Source: JALZUE01 sp051251725 (GTDB taxonomy: Bacteria; Pseudomonadota; Gammaproteobacteria; Enterobacterales; Alteromonadaceae). From it: a DNA stretch of 64,000 nt. Positions 27,413-36,980 of this stretch are shown piece by piece. The position numbers were made by a program, and so were the translations under genes. Every line of letters starts with the position of its first letter. Positions within the stretch are counted from its first letter, which is position 1. Where the stretch lies: positions 27,635-91,634 of the forward strand of contig JBPOFN010000015.1 in NCBI GenBank assembly GCA_051251725.1, read 5' to 3'. The notes beneath the pieces were generated by a model that made no database searches, had not been told where the DNA came from, and saw only the letters and a program-made list of their open reading frames with translations.

Positions 27413-28640
27413 TGAAATATGTATCTGTTATTATTTTATTATTTTATTATTAATTATTCTTACCGGGTGTAGTAGTAAATACAAATATCAACATCCAAAG
27501 ACACTTCCTTTGATCACTTATACTGAAAATCAAGTCGTTTTAAGGCTCAATCAATATAATAAAGAACTGTATTTAAAAAAACGTTTTACACTTCATTCGA
27601 ATGTGCACGGCCAAATCAGTACGGGTACTTTTGGTCATAACTATCAAGCATCATTTGATCCTTTTAAGAAACGTTCCGAGGTCGAAAATGATAAGCTTAA
27701 TTTAAAACTCCCTTTACCAAAGTTTGCCATTCCACATTCAAAAGATGTTTGCTTCTATGTAAAAGACGATACCGGAAACATATTACCGGCTAAAGCGACA
27801 AATAGAGTACTTTCCAATGATCATGGATTTACAAACCCAAGATGGCAGAATACCTATGCGCTGCAGGGAAGAGTTCCAGGGATAAAAAGTGCCTTGATAC
27901 AACAAGAAAACGCTTTAATAAAATTAAAAGATGATTACCAACAAGCGGTTAAATATGTTGCAACATCACCTATTATAACAAATAACCAATGTCATATGCC
28001 GGCACATTCTTACCCTGAGCCAAAAACGCCATTTAGTAATAACTACTTGAAGTTAAAACCGTTAATGCCTACAGCTATATGTATGTTATCTAATATCAAT
28101 GAAATATCAATAAACGCTAAACTTCGCCTTATTGATAATATTAATATCAATTTTCATGGGCTTACTGATGATGATTTAGATATGAGTTTTAATCATTATA
28201 TGAATGATCTAGATAAAGGTCGCGCTCCTTTAGCTTTTTCAAATTTAGCCGTTAACGCCTTCGACAAAGTCTTCCGCCAGCCTTTAAGATGTACAAGTAA
28301 TAAATGTCGAATACAAAATGAGTTACTTGCGGGAAGTCCTTATCGGTTTTATAAAAAAGCATTTGCACATTGTACCGCGACTGTTTCCAGTGCCATTAAT
28401 AATAAGTTAAACGAATTTAAATTAGCTCACCAACGATGGTTAAATGAACCTCAAGAAAGGCTAAACCAATGTCAAACCATGTTAAAATTAAATAATACAG
28501 GGCCCCAACAAGTCTCTCGTTTAGAAAATATAAAGGGTTGGTTAAACAGAGATTTGGAAAAATATAGCAAGCAAAAACCTATAGCAGAAGGGTCTATATA
28601 CGGTTACGGTAAAGCTTTTGAAACACCTTGTTCTATTTAA
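27412..28640 (+). pseudogene. Lipoprotein gene with a frameshift in the signal peptide
   Basis: ATG 27412 has an excellent SD (AGGAGG near 27399-27405), but its frame ends after 13 codons (MKYVSVIILLFYY, stop). The downstream frame contains a perfect lipobox, LLIILTGCSSKYKY, from about 27447 and runs to TAA at 28638-28640. One base gained or lost in the ATTTTATTATTTTATTATT run (about 27432-27452) would join them into one lipoprotein of about 400 aa. The mature part has many cysteines (about 9) and no domain I recognise. It may be a real pseudogene, a slippery phase-variable tract or a sequencing error. Confidence 0.6.
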
Positions 28641-28739
28641 GTTAACAACAATAAAATAGATTATCTATGTTATTGACTTATAAGGTAGAATTTCTTTAGT
28701 TTTTTGGATTCATCGATAGTGATTATAGAGCCATAAATA

Positions 28740-29039
28740 ATGTCGGATGCAACACAAAACAAAAAAACAGATTGGTTTTCTCTATTAGTCGTTATAGCTA
28801 TAATTTGGGGAGTCCTTCATTATTTACTCACTGGTTTTTTCTTTGGTATCGTCGATTCAGCCTGTAGAGAATCAAGCGAACGATATAACGCAACAGCTTG
28901 TGACTGTCGTATTTCAAAATATCGTTCGTCATTATTGCTTGAAAATTATATTTTCGGCGAAATAGGCGATCGTTACTCAGCCATAAAAGCGAAACAAATT
29001 TTATACAACACAATGGCTGCTTGTCCAAATCCTAGGTAA
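28740..29039 (+). CDS. Small membrane protein with cysteine-rich tail
   Basis: A 99-aa protein with a hydrophobic segment at about 14-40 (WFSLLVVIAIIWGVLHYLL). A polar tail with four cysteines follows (DSACRESS, CDCRISKY, AACPNP). It follows the lipoprotein gene by 99 bases and may belong to the same group. No family recognised. Confidence 0.5.
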   Translation: MSDATQNKKTDWFSLLVVIAIIWGVLHYLLTGFFFGIVDSACRESSERYNATACDCRISKYRSSLLLENYIFGEIGDRYSAIKAKQILYNTMAACPNPR

Positions 29040-29247
29040 GAGGAATATTTATGCCGTTATCGTTGGTCGCCGCGCCGACAAAATATATTCTGATTTTCAT
29101 GCAATTCAAACTTATTTCTTCACTCCTTTACTTTATTAATTAGGCATAACTCAGCGTGCCACAATAAACCATAATTCCTTTTCGTATTATCACCATTTAC
29201 GGCTACAAAAATTTTTATGTTTATATTTGCATAAATAACAAACACAA

Positions 29248-29271
29248 TGTACCATTCGAATTAATGGTACA
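29248..29271. promoter_or_regulatory. GntR operator candidate
   Basis: TGTACCATT and AATGGTACA are perfect 9-bp inverted arms around CGAATT, 33 bases before the GntR start codon. YtrA-type GntR regulators usually bind such long inverted repeats in their own promoter. The rest of 29040-29303 shows no gene. Confidence 0.7.
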
Positions 29272-29303
29272 AGTGGAACATCAAATAAAGGGACCATATA
29301 TTC

Positions 29304-29693
29304 GTGGAAATATTCATTGATATTAATAATCCGTTGCCCCAGTTTTCCCAGCTAATTGAGCAAATAAAACTGGCGGTGCAACAACAAAAAATTAAGCCTG
29401 GGGATCCTTTGCCCTCAATTAGGCAATTGGCAAATGATCTTAATTTAAATAATAAAACTGTCGCTAAAGCTTATAGTTTGCTTGAAAGAGATTCTGTGAT
29501 TGAAGCCAAAGGATATCGGGGAAGTTTTATACATCCCGATGCACAGAAAAACTGCACAATTAACATTAGTGAATTAGTTGAAGAAAAACTAACGGAAGTA
29601 GTTCTTATGCTGAGAAATACTGGCGCAACTGATTCAGAGATTCGAATTGCATTTACAAAAGCAATGAATTCAGACAACGAGAGAGGAAGTTAA
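29304..29693 (+). CDS. YtrA-subfamily GntR transcriptional regulator
   Basis: A 129-aa repressor with a GTG start. The winged helix-turn-helix (about 10-75) contains PLPSIRQLANDLNLNNKTVAKAY and the wing LERDSVIEAKGYRGSF. A short dimerisation tail follows. The small size and absence of an effector domain are typical of the YtrA group, which usually controls neighbouring membrane or ABC genes. The next gene begins one base after its stop and encodes a membrane protein. An inverted repeat upstream suggests autoregulation. Confidence 0.85.
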   Translation: MEIFIDINNPLPQFSQLIEQIKLAVQQQKIKPGDPLPSIRQLANDLNLNNKTVAKAYSLLERDSVIEAKGYRGSFIHPDAQKNCTINISELVEEKLTEVVLMLRNTGATDSEIRIAFTKAMNSDNERGS

Positions 29694-29694
29694 G

Positions 29695-30552
29695 ATGATT
29701 GAAACCATATTCTATATTTTATTTTTAAGCCAAATTATACTTTTTTCAGTATATTTTCCTAATAAAATATTTCAACGTATGCGCCATGTAATAACACATT
29801 ACCCGTATGAACAATACCCAAAACTATATCCTCAGCCTATCGATAACTATCATCGCTTTCATCATAATTATCGCTTAGCAAACTATATGATTGCCGCTGT
29901 TGGTTTAGTGATATTAGTTGTCAGTGTCATATTTAATAGCGAAGGACAAATTATTGAACCGCAAATATTAGTTTGGTTATTTTTTATGGTGCAATTTATA
30001 CCTGTTATCACGATTGAGCTTTCTGTATTTAGTCAATTTAAAATGATGCGAAAAGCAAACCAAAGCTCAGTGCGTAGTGCAACGTTAAGCCCTAGAAGCC
30101 TTCAACGTTTTATTGCTCCTAAGTGGATTTATCTTGCTTTAACCACCTTATTCGTTGCTCTTGTTTATGGTTTTTATTTAGAAGATTTTACAATAGATAT
30201 TAACGGTAGCGCAGTATATGCCGCGGGCATCCTATTAACGGTAAACGTGTTTTTTGCTGGATTAATTTATTGGCATCTTTTCGGTAAAAAACTCAACCCA
30301 CATCAAACAGAAGAAGATAGACAAAAGATGATATCTGTTGCCATTAAATCGCTAGTTTTTATCAGTATTAGTGCCAGTATTTTTTTAATGGCTTCTTTGA
30401 GCATTAAAGAATTTCAATTACATAGCCTAGAGCCGGTCGCGATGACAATATATTTGCAAGTCATTGCGTTTTACTCATTGGGTAGCGCTATTGCTAATTT
30501 TAAAATTGATGAATTAAATTTCGATTTATACAAGAAAAAATCATTACAGTGA
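29695..30552 (+). CDS. Integral membrane protein co-transcribed with GntR
   Basis: A 285-aa protein with about seven hydrophobic helices. The first is IETIFYILFLSQIILFSVYF; later ones include IYLALTTLFVALVYGFYL and SLVFISISASIFLMAS. It has no ABC or transporter motif that I recognise. The coding region starts directly after the regulator stop, so it is the likely regulated partner. A strong hairpin ends the unit at 30596-30633. Confidence 0.65.
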   Translation: MIETIFYILFLSQIILFSVYFPNKIFQRMRHVITHYPYEQYPKLYPQPIDNYHRFHHNYRLANYMIAAVGLVILVVSVIFNSEGQIIEPQILVWLFFMVQFIPVITIELSVFSQFKMMRKANQSSVRSATLSPRSLQRFIAPKWIYLALTTLFVALVYGFYLEDFTIDINGSAVYAAGILLTVNVFFAGLIYWHLFGKKLNPHQTEEDRQKMISVAIKSLVFISISASIFLMASLSIKEFQLHSLEPVAMTIYLQVIAFYSLGSAIANFKIDELNFDLYKKKSLQ

Positions 30553-30595
30553 AGAAAATGATGAGTTTATAAATCGTACCTAGAAATAAATTTAA

Positions 30596-30633
30596 CCTGT
30601 ATAAATAGTAACGCTCAAAGCTATTTATACAGG
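30596..30633 (+). terminator. Long hairpin after the GntR unit
   Basis: CCTGTATAAATAG (30596-30608) and CTATTTATACAGG (30621-30633) make a perfect 13-bp stem with a 12-nt loop. There is no clear T run, so it may be Rho-independent only weakly or act as a stabilising 3' structure. Confidence 0.55.
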
Positions 30634-30724
30634 CTTAGTAATCAATAAGGAAAATGCTCAGAATTTTATACGCTCTATGGAGCATTGTTATAAGTACGCT
30701 TCCCTCGAATAATTTACTATTCTG

Positions 30725-31993
30725 TTATTTAAACAAAACTCGAGTTTGTTTCTTTCCATTTAATATGGCACCTATAGATGTAGAGCGTACGAAAGCATCA
30801 TAAAGCGCTATTGACAAAACAATAGTCATTGTACAAATACCGAACCACTTTATTGACCAGTGCAACGGTAACTCCGCAAAAGCAACTTGTAACCAAACCA
30901 CTATAGGTAAATGAATTAAATAAAGCCAATAGGCTGAGTCCGCGACATAACGAACATATTTATTTGGCTCACTAAACAGAAACTTACAAATCCCAAGCGT
31001 AACTGAAACTAATGACCACATAGTTATTGCATAACTTAGTTTAAAACCGGCTTTAAGTAACAAATAGTATTCGTGGCCTACATTAATTTCGAACTTAGAC
31101 AATATCAGGCAAAGAGCAATAGATAAAATACATAAAACGAACTTCCCTAAACTTAGTTGCGAAAAGTATGCTATTAATGCTGATTGCCGATGCATTAACC
31201 AACCTAAGAGAAAAAAACCACCATAAATTAACAATACAGGTATATGCGGTATTAAAGACTTATCTGGTGTATCCATCCCCCAGTTGTCCATAAACCAGAG
31301 ACAATAAGCGGTTGGAATAGCAGCAATTAAAATGTTAACCGGCGAATGACAAAACCAAGTAATCACACGTTCGGTTATTGTTAACAAATACTTTTTAACG
31401 GATTCATTGACCTCAATTATGTTCCGCAAAAGAACTACACTGGCCGAGATTAAAATTAGATAGTACAAAAACCATAAATGTGTACCAATAAAAAACTCTT
31501 TAGGATTTGTCGCAAAACTTACAAAGCTATTACTCAGCGCGGGCCAAATATTGACATCACCTTGCATACTTTCTCCCCCTATGATCCAGCCTGAAATCAG
31601 CAAAGGACGAAATAAAAACCAACCAACCACAAAAGGGATCCCTATACGTAATAACCGTGATTTAAAAAAGTCACTTAAACCCTGTTGATGAAACTTCATA
31701 TGACCAAAAAAACCAGCAATCAGAAAAAACAACTCCATCCGAAAAGAGTGACTTACTAAGACAAAAGCTGAAACGATATTGCTGGTTGAAATATCCATAA
31801 CCGCCCAGCCAATAAATATCGGGATAAACGATAAGCTCGCATGAAAAATTATACCTAAGAGCAACGCAAAGGCTCGAACTGCATCAAGGTAATCTAATCG
31901 AGAGTTGGTTTTTAATAACATAAGCCTGTACCTATATTGTATAAATTTATTCTGTAGCGGGATGTTTATCATACCCATATTGATTCTGTTCAA
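30725..31993 (-). CDS. Acyltransferase family 3 membrane protein
   Basis: A 422-aa protein with about 10 membrane helices. The first cytoplasmic motif, LDYLDAVRAFALLLGIIFHAS, contains the Arg and His typical of acyltransferase-3/OpgC-type proteins, and RMELFFLIAGFFGHMKF is the next conserved block. These proteins transfer acyl or succinyl groups to envelope glycans. Met24 (MLLKTNSRLDYL) is an alternative start, as the first 23 residues are poorly conserved in style. The CIA30 gene lies 40 bases upstream on the same strand. Confidence 0.8.
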   Translation of the reverse strand: MNRINMGMINIPLQNKFIQYRYRLMLLKTNSRLDYLDAVRAFALLLGIIFHASLSFIPIFIGWAVMDISTSNIVSAFVLVSHSFRMELFFLIAGFFGHMKFHQQGLSDFFKSRLLRIGIPFVVGWFLFRPLLISGWIIGGESMQGDVNIWPALSNSFVSFATNPKEFFIGTHLWFLYYLILISASVVLLRNIIEVNESVKKYLLTITERVITWFCHSPVNILIAAIPTAYCLWFMDNWGMDTPDKSLIPHIPVLLIYGGFFLLGWLMHRQSALIAYFSQLSLGKFVLCILSIALCLILSKFEINVGHEYYLLLKAGFKLSYAITMWSLVSVTLGICKFLFSEPNKYVRYVADSAYWLYLIHLPIVVWLQVAFAELPLHWSIKWFGICTMTIVLSIALYDAFVRSTSIGAILNGKKQTRVLFK

Positions 31994-32033
31994 CCTATGG
32001 TAGTGATATTTTCATTGCATAATTGATAAGCGG

Positions 32034-32630
32034 TTAATAAAAGTCCACTTTGTCCACAGTAAAACTGAATTTCGCTTGCTTAGGGCTAAAAGCAACAATA
32101 CTTAAGCTATTAAGTGTTTCAGTATTTAACGTCGTTTGCTCTGACCACATGCGTTTCATTGAATCAAATGGAATTTTTACTTCATGGAAGTTTCCATCAG
32201 AACTGACAATAACGGGTGAAGAATGATAGTCAAAATTAGTAATATCTAAACTATTCGCTGAAATAGATATATTGCCATTGTTAATTTTTATTAATAATCG
32301 AACGCCTTCAAATTCACTCGCATTTGTAGGCTCTCCCATTTGGCTGAGTGGTAAAATTAAGCTCGCCCAACCAGGCTGACCGCGCGGTGGAATAATTTCA
32401 CCTTTGACCTGTATTACACCACTCAACACAGTTAACTTAGTGGTTGTTTTCCCACCTGCAGTTGTGTCGGATAATAGTAGCCTAGGTAGACCTGAATTGG
32501 TGTTTACTACATGATTAAAGTTGTCTATTAAAGCGTTATCCGCACTAAAAGCACTCTTAGATAAAATGACTATTGAGACAACAGCAAAAGCCTTTACTAA
32601 ATAATTAACCGATTTAGATATATGTTTCAT
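32034..32630 (-). CDS. Exported CIA30-like galactose-binding-fold protein
   Basis: A 198-aa protein with a signal peptide (about 1-29). The body 'LIDNFNH...GLPRLLLSDTTAGGKTTTKL', 'GWASLILPL', 'EFEGVRLLIK' and 'FHEVKIPFDSMKRMW' has the pattern of CIA30 or CBM11-type jelly-roll domains. Bacterial members are periplasmic and of unknown role, often beside redox or envelope genes. Divergent from the sigma factor gene. Confidence 0.7.
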   Translation of the reverse strand: MKHISKSVNYLVKAFAVVSIVILSKSAFSADNALIDNFNHVVNTNSGLPRLLLSDTTAGGKTTTKLTVLSGVIQVKGEIIPPRGQPGWASLILPLSQMGEPTNASEFEGVRLLIKINNGNISISANSLDITNFDYHSSPVIVSSDGNFHEVKIPFDSMKRMWSEQTTLNTETLNSLSIVAFSPKQAKFSFTVDKVDFY

Positions 32631-32753
32631 AATATATTCTCTTCTATTACCAATTATATAATTGGCTATTTTTTAATTTGTAAATCAGCGTTAAATTAAT
32701 ACTGAGTTACTGCGAATGTTTAAGTAACGCTTAATAAGTACCTAGGTAATTAA

Positions 32754-32817
32754 AAAAGGTGACAAATAAAATTAAAAAATAATAAATTTGATAAATTAAA
32801 TAAAATTGTCACCTTTT
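32754..32817. repeat. 12-bp inverted repeat upstream of the sigma factor gene
   Basis: AAAAGGTGACAA (32754-32765) and TTGTCACCTTTT (32806-32817) are perfect inverted arms separated by 40 bases of almost pure A/T. They lie 49 bases upstream of the sigma factor ATG and between divergent genes, so they could be a regulator-binding pair or a long hairpin. Confidence 0.6.
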
Positions 32818-32865
32818 ATCAGCAAAACGGCACATACTAATATCTAGACAAATATTCTGTGATTT

Positions 32866-34500
32866 ATGAAAATTTTTAGAAAGTTAACTTCAACAAACAA
32901 TGATAACGATGCAAGTTTAGTGATGAATTCATTAGGCGGTGATAGAGATGCTTTTTGTCAAATAGTTTCTCGTTACCAGAATTTACTTTGTGCTCTTGCT
33001 TATTCTTCACTAGGCGATTTAAAACACAGCGAAGACCTTGCTCAAGAAGTGTTTGTTGAAGCATGGCAAAAATTAGACACCTTAATAGAACCAGAAAAAC
33101 TCAAAGCATGGCTATGCGGGATACTACGATTTAAAATTAGCCATTATCGTAGAAAAGAAAACAACCAACCTCTCAAAAATACCCAAGACTTAGACGAGCA
33201 TACACTTAATGAGCCTACCGACATTGCTTTAGAAGAAGCCACAATAAAGCAACAGCAAAATTCATTGCTATGGAAAGTGCTAAATGACATTGACTGCATT
33301 TATCGTGAACCGCTTATTCTCTTTTATCGAGAGGAACAATCGATAGCACGAGTCGCAAAAGAGCTAGATTTAACGCAAGATACGGTAAAACAGCGTTTAT
33401 CTCGTGGCCGCAAATTATTGAAAAGTGCCCTGTCAACTTTTGTCGAAGATAGTCTGAAAAACAGTAAGCCTGGTGTCACATTTACTGCGATTGTCATGAC
33501 AGCTATTAGTGGTATAGCGCCTCCAGCAAAGGCCACTTTAATAAGTGTTGGTGCCGCTAAAACGGGGGCTTTATTTAAGCTGACTACCCTGTTAACTTTT
33601 CTAGCGGCTTGTTCAGGCATGATCAGTGCATTTTTTGGTTTACGGGCCAGCTTTGATCAAACACGCACTGTTCGTGAACGACGTCTTGTCATTAAAACTG
33701 TCACGCTCTTCATGACATTTGCAGGAATTTTCGTTGCCGGTATGTTTATATTAAAATATTTTGCAATGCCTGACACTACCATCAATCAAATAGATTTAAT
33801 GGCACAAGCTAAATGGTATGCTGTTACCTCTCAGATACTCGTTTTAATCTTTGTGATTAGTTATTTTTTGCTTATATGTCGAATGTTTAAAGCAATGCGC
33901 AACCTTAGAGCCCATGAACGTATTTTTGAGCCGCAAGCCTTTTCAAGAGATATAGACCAAGTAAACGCCAAACAACGTGAATACAAAAGTAAATTAACCT
34001 TTTTAGGTATTCCGCTAATTCATATGCAATTTGCGATACCTGAAGTTACTGACAAACCCGCTTTTGGTTGGATAGCCGGCGGCAGTTACGCGTATGGTTT
34101 ATTATTCGCTTGGGGAGGTGTAGCCATTGCTCCCATCAGTGTCGGTATTGTGTCTTTAGGTGTTATCAGTATTGGCGCTATTGGTCTTGGCTTATTAGCT
34201 ATGGGAACAGTCGCCATAGGCATCATAGCATTTGGAGCTTCTGCTGTCGGTTATAATGCTTACGCATCGTTATCTTCATTAGGATGGGAAAGTGCTTTTA
34301 GTAACGGATTTTCCATCGCAAAAGAGGCTGCTATAGGCTCTTTTGCGTATGCTGAACAAATTAACAATGAACTAGCCGCAAGCACTATCAACTTAACATT
34401 ACTCGAACAAAGTGCTCCCTGGCTTTTAGTGGCAATAGCAATTTTTGTTATTGTTCCCGCTATTTGGCATGCCACCAAAGTTAAAAAAAGAATGCGATAA
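32866..34500 (+). CDS. ECF sigma factor fused to a large membrane domain
   Basis: A 544-aa protein. Residues about 18-95 form sigma region 2 (DRDAFCQIVSRYQNLL, AQEVFVEAWQKL), and about 130-185 region 4 (YREPLILFYREEQSIARVAKE, QDTVKQRLSRGRKLL). About 340 residues with several membrane helices follow, including a Gly/Ile-rich repeat, GGVAIAPISVGIVSLGV, continued by GAIGLGLLAMGTVAIG. The usual ECF protein is about 180 aa and soluble. Here the sigma domain is tethered, so activity may be controlled by the membrane part instead of a separate anti-sigma factor. There is no clear SD. A 12-bp inverted repeat lies upstream. Confidence 0.85.
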   Translation: MKIFRKLTSTNNDNDASLVMNSLGGDRDAFCQIVSRYQNLLCALAYSSLGDLKHSEDLAQEVFVEAWQKLDTLIEPEKLKAWLCGILRFKISHYRRKENNQPLKNTQDLDEHTLNEPTDIALEEATIKQQQNSLLWKVLNDIDCIYREPLILFYREEQSIARVAKELDLTQDTVKQRLSRGRKLLKSALSTFVEDSLKNSKPGVTFTAIVMTAISGIAPPAKATLISVGAAKTGALFKLTTLLTFLAACSGMISAFFGLRASFDQTRTVRERRLVIKTVTLFMTFAGIFVAGMFILKYFAMPDTTINQIDLMAQAKWYAVTSQILVLIFVISYFLLICRMFKAMRNLRAHERIFEPQAFSRDIDQVNAKQREYKSKLTFLGIPLIHMQFAIPEVTDKPAFGWIAGGSYAYGLLFAWGGVAIAPISVGIVSLGVISIGAIGLGLLAMGTVAIGIIAFGASAVGYNAYASLSSLGWESAFSNGFSIAKEAAIGSFAYAEQINNELAASTINLTLLEQSAPWLLVAIAIFVIVPAIWHATKVKKRMR

Positions 34501-34744
34501 TATTATCTTATTTTATTTTATTTTAACTGTGCTTAATTCGAATTATTAAATTAACAAAAAATAACAGTTTATACTTTTTCGTATAGTTATAATTCATAAA
34601 TCGAAGTATCTAAACAAATATGCGACAAGTAAAATATTGAAAGCTTAGATAAATAACCAATCAAAAACTTAAATATTAGATTAGCCATTATCTATATACA
34701 ACCCAGATGAATCTTTTGGATATATCAGCAACTACGGAAAGTAC

Positions 34745-36871
34745 ATGAATTTACCAAACTTCACACTTATAACATTTATGAAAACGTCACTGGCTCTGAT
34801 GTTTTTATTATTGACTTCTTGCGGTGGCGGTACAGCGTCTCCTATTGTAGATGAGCCAAACAACCCGATCAGAAACAAACCAATTAACCAAATTTCTCAC
34901 GCTTTTTTTCTAGATCAAGATGGAGCAACCAACAAAATATCTGGTCCTATCACTCTTAAAGCACCTAACGTTAATGAAAACTCCCCAGCTAAACCTGAAT
35001 CTGTATGGATATATTGGGCCGATAATCAAGGCAATAAATTCGGCGAAGCTTGGTTAAAAACGAACCCTAGTGATATTTATCAAGTTGAAATACCGCTAAA
35101 CACAACAGTGCCCGAAAATATATCCCATATATTGTTGTACCCCGCCAATGTCATTGGTCAGGCAAATGAAGGAACCTTAGTAACCTTTCGTGATTTTACA
35201 GGAAACGCATTATTATCGGGAATGGGAGGAAATGAACTAAGCGCATGGGAATATGGTGCTCAACGCCCTAAAATATCTATTCAACGTTTATCGAATGGAT
35301 TATGTATTTTTGATAATGGTTTAGTCAGTGTTACGCACATGAATAATACTAAAGAAAATACCTATCCAAACAATAATCATCACTTACAGCCTAAAGAACC
35401 AGATGATCAAGAATTTCCCCCTTACTCTTTTTTATGTGATGAGCAACCAGTGCATAACTCCGATCACATTACCGATGAAGTCGGCGTATGGACTTACTCA
35501 GCAATAAATGACGCGATGTTTTATGGCACAGTTGCTTATCATGCATTTGTAAAATATTTAAATGAGCCGCCATGGGACGAAAAAGTTCGACTTCGCGTAC
35601 ATTATGATAATTTATATAATGATAATGCATTTTGGGATGGCGCCTACGCCAGCTTCTCAGATGCTTATTTGCAATTTTATTCGACCGTGTCGTTAGACAT
35701 TGTTGCCCATGAAATTAGTCATGGTGTTTTAAGCCGAATTTCCCCTTTAAACATCTTTCAAGAAGATGTCAGTATTGATGCAAGAACCATTCATGAAGCG
35801 TTTGGCGATATTTCTGGTGTTATCGCTAAATATGAATTTACAGGCCATGAAGATAACTGGATTCACGGTCAAGAAACTCACGGTCCTGTTCGTCAACTTA
35901 ACCAAATACAAACAGAGTATAACGCTATTGCGAGTTTTTTAGATTATGAAAAAGCAGGAGATAACTATTATTTACGGATAGGTATGCTCACTTACCCATT
36001 CTATTTATTATCACAAGAGTGGGGAGTTGGAGTAGCTTACAATGTTTACATTCACGCTGCGAAAAACTGCTGGCCAACAACGGTCACGCTACCTCAGGCT
36101 GCACTATGTATAAAACAACAAGCGGGTGATTTAGGTTTATCTGAAGACACCGTAATTGCCGCGTTTAAAACAGTTAAAATTAAGTTATTCGAAGAGGGCG
36201 TACTCAGCCATTTTACGGCTGAAAAATTTAAACTTCGTACGCAATTCTACGATAACAGCCAAACAACTAGCCAAGTGACAGAATGGCTTTGGAATTTCGG
36301 CGATGGTGACACATCTAATGAGCAAAACCCTGAACACACCTATGCACAACCAGGTAGTTATCTAGTTACATTAACGGTCAGCGATCAGTCGAATAACCAA
36401 ACAAACGTCCAAGACAATTTTGTCAGAACCATAAACGTTACCGATCAATACTGTGCGATAGGCGCACTAGACACCGATAACAACATAACCAATGTAATGA
36501 TTAATAATGTCGATATTAACTTTGATCCAACAGAGTCAAGTTATACCGAAACGCCCATAATAATTGGCAACGATAAAAGTTTAGCCATTGATATTCAAGG
36601 TGATACTCAGTCCACTTTAAACCCAATCACTTGGAATGTTTGGATTGACCTTAATGATAACGGAATTTTTGGTGATACGAATGAAGAACATATTGTCAAG
36701 AAACTCACCGAAAAAGAGCTTCCTTATCAATTCAATACGTTGCTGGACTTATCGTTGTTACCAAACGATAACACGCCAAAACATATAAGAATATCAGGTG
36801 AATACAGTGTCATCACCACCCCGTGTCAGTCGAAAATTGGAGAAGCTTTAGACTTAACAATAAGTTGGTAA
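34745..36871 (+). CDS. M4-like metalloprotease lipoprotein with PKD domain
   Basis: A 708-aa protein. A lipoprotein signal ends in LLLTSC (Cys26). A zinc-protease domain (about 240-500) carries HEISH (His322, Glu323, His326) and a downstream DARTIHEAFGD with Glu351 as third ligand, the thermolysin (M4) arrangement. A PKD domain (about 515-600, WNFGDGDTSNEQNPEHTY) and a C-terminal beta-domain follow. ATG at 34778 (residue 12) is an alternative start with a tighter signal. Likely surface- or outer-membrane-anchored. The usual M4 propeptide is not obvious. Confidence 0.78.
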   Translation: MNLPNFTLITFMKTSLALMFLLLTSCGGGTASPIVDEPNNPIRNKPINQISHAFFLDQDGATNKISGPITLKAPNVNENSPAKPESVWIYWADNQGNKFGEAWLKTNPSDIYQVEIPLNTTVPENISHILLYPANVIGQANEGTLVTFRDFTGNALLSGMGGNELSAWEYGAQRPKISIQRLSNGLCIFDNGLVSVTHMNNTKENTYPNNNHHLQPKEPDDQEFPPYSFLCDEQPVHNSDHITDEVGVWTYSAINDAMFYGTVAYHAFVKYLNEPPWDEKVRLRVHYDNLYNDNAFWDGAYASFSDAYLQFYSTVSLDIVAHEISHGVLSRISPLNIFQEDVSIDARTIHEAFGDISGVIAKYEFTGHEDNWIHGQETHGPVRQLNQIQTEYNAIASFLDYEKAGDNYYLRIGMLTYPFYLLSQEWGVGVAYNVYIHAAKNCWPTTVTLPQAALCIKQQAGDLGLSEDTVIAAFKTVKIKLFEEGVLSHFTAEKFKLRTQFYDNSQTTSQVTEWLWNFGDGDTSNEQNPEHTYAQPGSYLVTLTVSDQSNNQTNVQDNFVRTINVTDQYCAIGALDTDNNITNVMINNVDINFDPTESSYTETPIIIGNDKSLAIDIQGDTQSTLNPITWNVWIDLNDNGIFGDTNEEHIVKKLTEKELPYQFNTLLDLSLLPNDNTPKHIRISGEYSVITTPCQSKIGEALDLTISW

Positions 36872-36980
36872 TTTACTGAATAAAGACTTTTATACTGTTA
36901 ACCGAAATTTTAGGACCTAGGTTTACATCACTTTATTCCTTTAACTTTCTAAAAAATAAATAAACAATCGGAGTTACCTA

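Noticed and set aside
33324..33620. 98-codon minus-strand frame inside the sigma factor gene
   Set aside because: Antisense to conserved sigma region 4 and the membrane domain; no SD and no independent coding character.
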